Source: Dendrophyllia cribrosa (Eukaryota > Cnidaria > Anthozoa > Scleractinia > Dendrophylliidae). From it: a stretch of 64,000 nt of DNA. Shown here piece by piece: positions 36,866 to 48,100 of this stretch. Each line of letters opens with the position of its first letter. Position 1 is the stretch's first letter. The notes beneath the pieces were generated by a model. The model saw only the letters and a program-made list of their open reading frames with translations. It was not told the DNA's origin and made no database searches. The stretch is taken from assembly GCA_024195265.1 (NCBI GenBank), contig JAJLRJ010000010.1, positions 35,857,626 to 35,921,625 on the forward strand, in the 5' to 3' direction. The position numbers and the translations under genes were made by a program.

Positions 36866-37414
36866 TAAGCTGCTGTTGCACGTAACAACTTTTCGTGGAA
36901 CTTGTCTCGCAAAACATATTGTTGCAAGTACAATGTTACACGTTACAATTGCCATGCTACTTGTTTGGCAAAGAAAAATTGCGAAAGTTGAAAAATGACG
37001 CATTTGTCCCCCCTCCCCCGATGCTTGGCTGTGATCGGTTGACTAAAAGAATGTAGCGAAACAAGTTGCAAGAGCCATATTTCAGTTACAAGTATTTTTG
37101 TTGTGCAAAAAAGTAGAAAACGATTCAACTTTTCGGGCAACTTTAAAAAAAAATTCAGTTGCACAAGAGGTGTGACGATATTTCATGTATGTTAAATGAA
37201 GTGTTTGTCAACCGTTTTGATATAGCCCGGATTTAAGCGTGTTAGTGGGAGTTAGATTAAAGTTAGCCTTCGAGCTGTTTGGTTCTCCTTGGTTTTTTCT
37301 CCAGCTAGCCTTCGAGTTCTCTTTGGTTCGTGCGGCCAAACACATCGTTACAACAATATTGTTACAATATTGTAACAATATTGTAGGTTGTTACTTGTAA
37401 CAGCACCTTTAGCA
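36866..37414. mobile_element. Inverted-repeat element ending just 3' of DSTYK-like 2
   Basis: AAGCTGCTGTTGCACGTAAC at the left is imperfectly mirrored by GTTACTTGTAACAGCACCTT at the right. It lies between the two convergent genes and ends about 40 bp from the stop codon of DSTYK-like 2. Confidence 0.5.
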
Positions 37415-37450
37415 GTTTGACTCTAAAAAGGAATGGGTTCAGAGACGTTC

Positions 37451-40400
37451 TTAAACTTGCGTTTCCATGGTTTCATAAGAAGATAGCAGTTCAGTGACCT
37501 GTAATTTAAAGTTATCCAACCACGTTAAAAGCAACTCTTCATTTTTCTGGGCGTTCAGCGTCGAAACCACAATTGTTAGCGCCTGCTGCCTTCTACCCGA
37601 TGTCTCGCCGCTCGAGACCATCCTTTTGGAGACGTACTTGGAGTCTTCCTCCTGAGCGATAGCTGCATACACACGACTTACGTCGTTCGTCATAGCGTAG
37701 TCGGGCCTGCAGTACTTTTGCTCCGTCAGCAGCCACAGCAAAACAGCAAGACTGTACACACAGTGAGCTTTAAGGGTGTTTTCCACGCCTGGTTCGAATT
37801 TACGTACTCCAGGGTTCGTGTCAGGCATGTGAAAAGGCGCTTTCTCGTCTGGATACGGAATGGAATCGTCTCTTGGCTTGGAGACGTTTAGTCTGGCGTT
37901 ATTGTTGCGGTCCAACTGTCATAAAACAGACAAAAAAGAACAATTAAATTAAATTAACTTTACCCCTACAGGTGGAGGGGCATTGCAACCCAACACCGCT
38001 TCCCTAAGGTCATTGAATACATAAAGCTTACAAGCAAGGTGTGGTAAACTAATTTGGGTAATGGTCACCGAGGGTTACTATGCCCATTTTGGGGTGGTGG
38101 TGTGCCGCTGCGATGGGACTCCCTTACCCCGTACCCCTAACCCTACACCAGACCATGTTCAGCTACATTTTGCAACCCTATACTTATACTACATAAGTCA
38201 CTAAAAATCCCTTCCCTATCCCAGACTCGCTATGTTCCAGAAAATCTATTTATACCACTGATCAGTTTCCCAGTAAATATACCCTATTCTGGACCAAAAC
38301 TCTCTGATTTCTATACTTATCACAGACAAAACTCTTTGGAAACCATATCCTTCACAGTGGCACACACCCATATAGCTTATATATGAGAGAACTCTCCCCC
38401 TCCCAGGACATTTGTTGTGGAGGCGCGGTGGTGTAGTGGTTGGCGCGTCGGACTTTCAATCTGAAGGTCGGTGGTTCAAGCTTGGTCTCTGCCAGCGTGT
38501 TGTTTTCTTAGACAAGAAACTTTGCTCCACGTTGTCTTTCTCCACCCAGGTTTATAAATGGGTACCGGCGACATAATGCTAGTCCTTGTGATGGACTAGC
38601 ATCCCATCCAGTGGGGAATAGTAATATTCTCAGTTGCTTCATGCTACGGAAACCGGGTTATTCTGCCAGTTATTAGGCACTATAGGCTCGTGAAGAATTT
38701 ACCTACCAGGACATTTGTAATCCTCAAATCCACGTGATGAAGCTTTCTATTCCAGCAATGTTCGATAGCGTCCGCCATTTGTAGAACAATTCTCAGACCA
38801 TCACATTTTGGGACTGGAACATCATGAGCTCTCTCCAGACGATCAAACAAGTCTATGCTCATTCTTGGTAGCAGAACAGTGATCCTGTTGCGTTGATCTA
38901 ACTGCAATGACGCAGGTTTTAAAATTGTCGAGAGGTCATCTTGAATCCTGCAGATTAAAAACGAAATACAGCAAAGTAATGTTGTTGCTGGTGACGGTTG
39001 AAGTTTAAAATGGAAACTGGTTGTCTTTGCTTGTGGAAGTGGCCAGGATAGAAATGGATCGCAACTTAACGTTGGCCCTTTTCTTGGGGCAGGAATTATG
39101 ATTTCTTTGCCGTGAAATCAGTTGCTATTTTCTTCTACAGTATAGTTTTGATTTAAAGAAAAAGCGAAATTCCAATGATATCGACCCGTGAAAATGAAAT
39201 TATGTTTTAAACTACTGCTTTAAAGCTACAACAGCCCCAAAATCACGGCTACTTAAACAGGAGCTCACGGTGGTTTAAACGTGGACAAGATTATATTGAC
39301 TAGCTCAGAGGTTCAGCTCGTATGATTGAATTGTTCCGTTATTTTTTAGTTGTAAGATAAAACAAAACTGTTAAAGAATTCGAATGGCCCCTCGACCCTC
39401 AATCTTCCCTCAGCTTTACCTCAGAGAACATCGAGGGTCTCAGGAAAACAAAACTTAATGTTTCCCCTGAGCCAGTTATAGAAGTGCTAATCATTTATGA
39501 CCACGCAACCGACGTTGCAATGCAAATCTGACCTTCTTGATGTTCTTGTAATGCCTAACCAAAGCTCGTCCTCCTTCGAGTCGTCGCAGGTTGGCTGTTT
39601 GGCAACCAGGAGCTTGTCGGTTTCTACTTCAAACACGTCACCTCTGCGTCCCTTTCGTCCCAGTCGAGCCCCTAAAACTGCTCTCGACGGAACCTCCAAT
39701 GCCAGTGTTTGATGAAGAGCTGCTGCGGTGCTCATCAATCCGGAAAAGTATGGCGCTTTGGCTGCAGCAAACTTCTGCTGAATGTCCCTCTTCTCCGCTG
39801 CGATCTCGCAAATGATTTTCATGAAGCGCAGAGTAACATGAAAAAGCTGATGACCACTTTCGAGATCGGCTAATATGTTAAAGCATATTCTATCGGCTAT
39901 CGCATCAGTGTCAATGCTATCCAACACATCCTTAGCAACATTTCGCTTCCACTCTTGGTTTAACAGTGTCCCCTTTCCGCTGAACGCAGACCACACATCG
40001 CTTACCACTTTCTTCACTTCATCCATCATACTGACGCCATATTTCATAAGGGCGTAATCAAAATGCTGGCACACATTCCTCTCCTGGAAATGCTGCAGAA
40101 AGCTGTACTCGAGTTGTCTCTTTACCAGATAAGCAAGACAATCATCTTGTTTTGCCACTTCACCGAATGCCTCTTCCAGAGAAGCACCACAGGAAAAGTT
40201 GAAAATTTACATGCACATGTAAAAATAAATTTACAACATGTAAATATGGATTTACATACTTTGTAAACTGCGATTTACATGTTAGGATTTTGTAAATAAA
40301 ATTTACATGAAATTTACAGGTTTGAGCACACATGTAAATCTACTGTAAATAGTTATTTACATGGTTCTTGTTACAGTGAGAAAAAAAGGGACACATGTAA

Positions 40401-43400
40401 ATAACATGGAAATTATTTCACACACATTTACAGTATCTAGACCCTGTAAATAACATGTAAATCGAAAAACGGAGCTTGCAAGGAACCCTGTAAATAATAT
40501 GTAAATCGAGAAAGGGAGGCTATCCTGTAAATAACATGTAAATCGAGAAAGGGAGCCTATAAAGTACCCTGTAAATAACATGTAAATCGAAAAAGGGAGG
40601 CTATCATGTAAATAACATGTAAATCGAAAAAGGGAGGCTAACATGTAAATAACATGTAAATCGAAAAAGGGAGGCTAACCTGTAAATAACATGTAAATAA
40701 AAAGGGAGGCTATCCTGTAAATAACATGTAAATACAAAAAGGGAGGCTAACCTGTAAATAGCATGTAAATCGAAAAAGGGAGTCTGTAAGGAACCTTGTA
40801 AATAACATGTTAATCGAATGAAAGGCTCATTTAAGCCAACCGGTGAAAATACAATAATCCACGATACGATATGTGTGATATTTAAGGTTTACTTACGCAG
40901 TTCAGTAGAAAAACTCAAGGATATAAAGGCGATTTCAAGTTTAATTTCGCTTGAGAGCAGATGTATGGAGGATCTGTTCTCTTACCTCATTCTCTCTTGT
41001 GAAACTATATTAAAAATTCATCAGAGAAATTTGACAGCCAAAAATAATTATTCACATAAACACTGCATAACAGACAAACAGCTTTTGCAGATTTGCAAAT
41101 TTTGCTTTCGGAAGCAAGCAAAAAACGTTATTTTTTTGTGGACTGGCAACATTTACCGTACTGTAATCAACATTTAAAAATAACAAGGAATCAGAGAATT
41201 AACTCTGTGTGTAAATTATAGTACTAAGGTCAACCCATGAATTTCCCTGCACAAAGCGTTAGCCCCAGTAAGGAAATAAGGGACCACACGAGGAAAAGAA
41301 AAAATCTTTGACCTCGGTGGGATTCGAACCCACGACCTCCGGATCAGATCTTCCGTCGATCGCTCTGCCGTTTGAACCACGAGGCCGTACGGGAGCAAAT
41401 CGTGGGTAGATCGTGGGTGGCAATTCGTGGCAATGAGAATGTGAAGGGTACAAATAAATGTTGAGCCACGTAGCATAACATTTACCGTTCTGTAGCGTTT
41501 TCCTATTAAGCTTGAAATATCAATTTGAATTCCAGTGGTGGTTGTCCCCTTCCCCTTTTTGCTTTAAAAAGTAATGTCTTAAAAGCCCATGTTCACCCAA
41601 TCGCGCGCTTGTGTTTTTGTTTTGAAACGGTTCAATTGTTTAATGTAGCGTTATGATTGGCTGGCACGTCGATTTTTCGATTTTCCGTCTGTGCGAAAAT
41701 CAGGGAATAAGTTCGTGTTCCAGTATCCTATATGATGCCTAGTGATGTTAGATGATGTCTAGTTCCATTAGATGATTTCTAGGGAAGTTGATTAGGTCTA
41801 GCAACGTGCGATGATGTGTAGTGATGTTCCATGACGGGTGGTTAGGATTGGTGGTGGTTTAGGGGACAACATTGTTATTGATTTTCAATTTGGTGTACTG
41901 GAACACGAACTTATTACCGAAAATCAGCCCGGGCGCGCAAAGCAGATTGGGTGAACATGGGCCTTTATTAGCCCGAAATGTTTTTCAGTCTAAAACATTT
42001 TCCCTCAGGGCTCACTCTCACCCCACCCCCCTGAATTCTGCAGATCGGTTTTCGTTTTCTACAGCTTGTGCTTTCAGAGGATTCCAAAATGCGGTCCAAA
42101 CGCGAAAAATTAGTACATACCAGGAGTGATACATACCCACTGGTCAGCGGAATTAACCATAAAAGTTTACATCCAATTGACCGATCGAGCGACCGAGTAA
42201 CAGACAGTCGGTTTCTCTCACTAACATTCTCTAACGTTCGAGGGAGGAGCACGAAAAGCTGAAACACGCGTGCGAGCATCGGCGCTTTGCGCCTCCCCTC
42301 GAGGGCTAGAGAGTCACAGTATCGAACTTCTCGATAGCTAGAACTAAAGGCAGTTTTTCCCCTGCTTCACTCTATTACAATTATTCGTTACCCCCAATAA
42401 CTTGAAATTTTATTAACTCGAACTGTTTTAAGTTTCCTCTGACGGCTTGAGTTAATTCTCCAAAATCTTTCCGGTAAATAAATCCATGCAACTCAGGGCG
42501 TATGAAAGGGTACAATCTATGTCCCTATACATGACGAATCCACCGCAGAATAATGAAGGCCACTGACCCGAAGGCGGCGAAGGCGGGATATTTTTCAACG
42601 GTCGAATGGTGGTCGAGTTTGACTACTGGCTTCTGGCCTTAAAACGGCTTTATTCAGTGGAAATCTCGATACAAAATGCCCTAAAAGAATGAAGAAGAAC
42701 CCACGCATCTTTGCAGGTATGTTTTTACCGCTGGGTAGCGTTTCGATTTAATTTGTACTGTCAACCATGCGTGCATTTCTGGCATGAATCTACATGTAAC
42801 ACAAATCATTTTTGTCAAATTCAATTGATTTTCGAAATGCTAAATACTCAAATCAGTTTAGTTTCACAAAAATGGTGGGATATATTTCACTTTAAACTGC
42901 CACGACTTGATAGAAAATGAATCGAAAAAGATCAGTTTTGAGAAATGTACACTAGGGTATATTTTACAGAGAGTTACAAGAACACAGGTCAATGCATGAA
43001 CACACGTTATTAATATAAGCTTACATGTAAGTTTATACCTGCAAAACTTTACAATACATGAAGGGGCAGAATACCTGGCCCATTTTCAACTACATAAATC
43101 AAGACTGCTACTGTGGTCCGGCAGTCACCAAATCATAATTTACATAATAAACCCGCAATCTCTTTTTGGAGCTGCTACTGCGGTCTGCAGCGGTGTCTGA
43201 CATTTGCAGACTGCAGACTGCAGACCGCAGACTGCAGACCGCAGACTGCAGATTGCAGACTGCAGACTGACTGACAATAAAGTACCGTAATGCCGTTCGA
43301 TTACAGGTAAGATTTGTTGTTGTTCTTAGGTTATTGTTGTTTGATATTTGAGATATTCCCGTATGATAATAACGTAATATCACGGAGATGTTTTATGAAA

Positions 43401-45132
43401 TCTTTGCATTATTCGAAAGGTTTCAAATATCCCTGATCTTGTTTGTTGTGGAAGTAGGTGGACTTATGAACAGATCAGTGGTAGACTACCACAGACTGAA
43501 TACTTTGATCGAGACTTGTGTGTGACATTGAAGCACGTGAAAAGTACACGTCAGTGAGAAAGTAAAGGCCAGTTTACACAAGGGATTTTTTATGCGATTT
43601 TAGTGGCGATTTAGGCAAGCCCTGGTTAAACGACGCATTTTACATGGGCCAAATTTAATACCTATTTGGGTCGACTCCAATTTAAAAAGTTCCCGGGAAA
43701 AGTTGACATTTGATTCACAAACGTCAAATTTATTTGTGTTGAATTTACAACTTCAGTCGAATATTCGACAGACGTTGCATTATCAAATTCTGTCGAATTT
43801 CATTGTTCAAGCGCCGCATTTTACACATGCATGCAAATCAGATTTGGCGCAAAGGAGAATGGGTTTTTAATACCTGTACCAACACTCGCTTCTATTAATT
43901 CTCGCGCCGCTCAAAGATAACACCTTTATGTAAGTGTATATAAGTGTTCAATAACAGACTAAACCTAAGAAGAACAACGAATCGTACCTGGAATCTGACG
44001 CCATTACGGTGAACGGGTCGTAGTTCCACACGAAGAAGTCTACGAAGAATCTTGGGAACGTGGCTGACTTAATTTTACGCGGGAAAAATTGTCGATGACA
44101 TTACTGTCATTAGAAATTTTAGTGTCAGTCAGTCTGCAGTCTGCAGTCTGCGGTCTGCGGTCTGCAGTCTGCAGTCTGCAAATGTCAGACACCGGGTCTG
44201 CAGTCCCGCAGTCAACATTATTTACATAACAACTGCAACTGACCTCCACAACGAAACAAAAGCATTGTGTGTATTTCTTGTTCTTTAAGTGTGCCAAGCG
44301 AAATGTAAAATGGTGAGAGCGAAAAATATAAAACGGCAAGAATACTTTCCTAAATTCACAGTCAACCACTTTGTGACCACAGCAGCAGTTGATTTTAGTA
44401 CTTGGCTAAACTCACAGTCAACTCAGTCTTTAAAACAACAACATTAAGTATAAATTAAGCTTAATATGCAGATTGTATTGTGACTGGTCAGTATAAATAG
44501 AGGTTATTCAGCGAAAAGTTGTGTAATACGGCTTTGTATTTTTACAAATCAGGTGAGAAAAAATAAAAACTGCAAGATGAGTAAAAATGCCCGGCCCCAT
44601 TACTATTTACACAACTTTCCGCTGATTAAATTGTTTGTTATACATGTATATGTTATTTTTTATATAGTTTACCTATTATTACTATTATACAACAATCATC
44701 TATTCCCAAATATAAGTTTTTGAAAAAAATTTAATGTTTTCTCTAGCCTACATGTATAGTCGAGACAAGTGCAATGACATGGCATATTTGACTGGTTTTG
44801 TTGCTTATTTGTGCCCTCAAATGCTACATGTATGTAATAAATAAAAGTCATTATAATATGACCGTACGACCCCGCTGACGCAATCCTACAGAAAATAGAA
44901 TCGCAAGGTGACGTGAGCGGGGCCGGACGGGTGGACGTGAGCCGGTCCGGAAAAAGCCGTCCGGCCCTGCTCGAGTTCAAGCGACCTCACACTGCACGAC
45001 TATTCTTGTACTTTCTAGTCATATTATAAAATACTTGTTGACTGAGTTAGGTCGGGCCGGACGGGAAAATATTTGGCTCTCGGTCATGGCGCATGGACCT
45101 CGCGGCGCTCGGTCCGTACGCCATGACCTCGA

Positions 45133-45175
<43 letters not shown>

Positions 45176-48100
45176 GCATATTATAGACTTTAGATTTTGG
45201 ACTCCAGACTGAGTATAAAATACTGACTATAATAATATACAGTTTTAAGACCAAAAATATTTCTTAGTGCCTACAGCGGTGTGCAGTTGTGTGCTGATGA
45301 TCTCTGAGTACCTATCTCTGATAGGTACTCCATACAATTCATTTTCATAACATTACAGATTAAAGAAGGAGGACAGTTAGAAGGACAGTTTTGCAGCGGA
45401 TTGCTTAATAGATTAAGTCATAACTTAGGATGAAGTGACAGTTTTGGACTCAGTCTGCATTTTATACCCAGTCAGCAGACTGCACTTGATACCTAATATG
45501 TGCTTATGCCAGTCTGCAATCTGCAGTCTGAATTTTGTAACGTCCAAGATTGTAACTTGGTTGATCACTTACAGTCAAAATACTCAGCGCGTTCCTCTTA
45601 TTATTCGAGAACAACTTTCATAAATCGCGAACGGATTACATTATTGGAATCAAACTTCCAATTTTCAATCGAATATTGTCGTCACCAAAGGGTTGCCTCA
45701 TTTGAAATTGATTAAATTCTGACTGAGATGAAGTCTTCATGCCGTGTTCACATGCGAAGTAGTGTCGGTGGCTTGGCGCTATTTGCATCTGACTATATAC
45801 TTAATTTTTTCGGGTCGCTTGACATGGTATTCAGTATTCATTCGTTATTTCACACAAAGCTTCCGTTGGTTTATTGCAATATTCTATTTAAAATTGGAAG
45901 TTTGATTTCAATAATGTAATCCGTTCACGATTAATGGAAGTTATTCTCGAATAATAAGCGGAACGCGTTGAGTATTTTGACTGTAAAGACAGTATATAAC
46001 CTTACATAAAAATACCCCGTTGGTCTTGATGAGTGGGATTGATCGACTTGTACATTGTACTACGGAGTATTAAAGTTAAAAATTATCGGTCACCTCTTTC
46101 TGCACATTATTCAAAAATAATGTTCATACACTGTAATTGTGAATGGATTGCATCATTCTTTTTAAACTCCCAATGTGAAATCAAATATTCTAAGCAGTTA
46201 AAAGCAACACATGTTGAGTAATAAATAACCAGAATGAGATGTAACTGTAGAGAGAGATGAGGGTGTTTTTCGTATACGTGCAGGGATGTAGCCAAGAGCC
46301 GGTTACCGGCTAATTCCACCAGCTGAAAAAGAACTTATCACCGGCTGAAATTTTACTAGAAAACAAAGACTTGGGGTGATTTTGAAGGTGCACAAGCCAG
46401 AAAAACCAGCTGGGCTTGTTAATGAGCCTGCTCAGTTTTTTCTTAGCTACACCCCTGTACATGTACAGTGGTGTAGGTTTACATTACAGTGTAACTTGAA
46501 AATTTTAATATCGGTATAAAGTGCAAGCTAGGTAGTTTTGGGTTCACAGAAATTGTCTTTACACTATATTATTATCTGTATTGTTGTTCATAGTATTTTA
46601 GAGTGTGAATATGCACCAAGACAAAAGCAAAATTTATATAAGGGCTGTAAATTGTTCTGTCTTGAAACTGAAAGGAGGATATTACCATCTGTCCAGCATG
46701 CTTTGGTTAAAATTCAGGCGAATGACCTCTGATTAGAGTTTTACGTTGATCACAGGAAAATATACAGTAAGATGAAATAAAACTGAATTATTAATGCTTG
46801 TATCAGAAAATTCAGAAAATTGTGAGAAAAGCGAAGATTGATTTTGAACTAAAAACAACACAACCAGTGTCAGATTCAATAAGTCAAAGCAAGCAAATAT
46901 ACGAATATTTCTTCTAATATAAGCCGGCATTGTTTTGAAATGGCAAGAAGGTTTATTGATTCCATGAATCTGTGAAGAGATTTCAAGCATCTACCATCCG
47001 ACGCCGATTGAGGGTTTTGGCCCCTCTGGGAATTTAAGCGGCCTTAAAGCAAACTGTAAACATAACACGAAATGGAAAATAGTCTGTAAAGGTGTATAGA
47101 ATAAATCAGGCATGTAGATTCAATTTTTAACAGGTGGGAATATAGAACTGACAGATGGGTAAAAAAGAGAAAAATGTAGTCCTTTTAAAGCTGCACTTGG
47201 CTTTTACAGCTGGAAAAATAAAGTTCACAGCCGGGTAATTTACCCGGTTCCCGGCTATTATCTACATCCCTGTAAATAGGTTAACATTTCTACTGCTATG
47301 ACCAACTGACCTCCAACCTCAACGGCGTCTGTGTAAAATGAGCTGCTTGTGGGTCACCGCCTTTTGATAATATACATGTAGTTTGCTTGCAGTGCATGCC
47401 GGGAAGATGGTAAAATCCTCCTTTTGTACACTGTATTTACAAGTCAGCCCCATGCCGAATCTAATGCAAATGAGCAAGAATAGATTTTGCTGATTTGCAT
47501 GAGTTGGACAGTCCAGCCCCCTATTATATCGCGGGTTTGGCGATGTTCAGTTCATGTATATTATTCACATCGACCATACCCATCTATTCACTGCTAATAT
47601 TAAATAGTGACTCTGAGGATAATATATTTAATGTATAGCAGTGATGTGGGAGTATGCTTCATATTTTCTCAATTTGAAATACATAACATGTAATTTATGA
47701 TTTCTTTTCTCACATTAGAAATATGGCATTATTCAAAGAGATTCAAGGAGAGCTTTTTATGGTGAGAGAATAATTATTGATGTTATATGTCCATGTACAC
47801 AATAAGGCTGTTTTCTAACAGGAGCCTATTAGCAATTAGGCACCTAAGTAACTGACATTGACACCTACATGTACAATGATTGTGTTAATATTTTGCTGCA
47901 GCACTAAACATTATTCAAATGGGATCCTTAGGTCTGATCTAAAAATCAGTGTTTTGAATACTGTATAGAATAACATAATTTGGTGTTATTTTCTTTTGAT
48001 GTAGACATAATTAATTTACCCTGCCAAACATTCATGGTCAAATCTGATAAACTGCACCTAAATTTTTGGTACATTGTGTATTTTCTTGAGTTAAATGTCC

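Noticed and set aside
39497..40057. Plus-strand ORFs at 39.5-40.1 kb
   Set aside because: They are antisense to the helical and kinase exon of DSTYK-like 2, which is supported by homology to the sister gene.
40212..40815. CRISPR-like array of regular repeats
   Set aside because: The intervals are not unique spacers but parts of the same repeat, the context is eukaryotic, and the mirrored array at the other end marks it as subterminal repeats of a transposon.
41300..41390. A functional tRNA gene on the minus strand
   Set aside because: The T arm and B box are excellent, but the long non-tRNA tail is shared with 55,628-55,812, so it is a SINE head.
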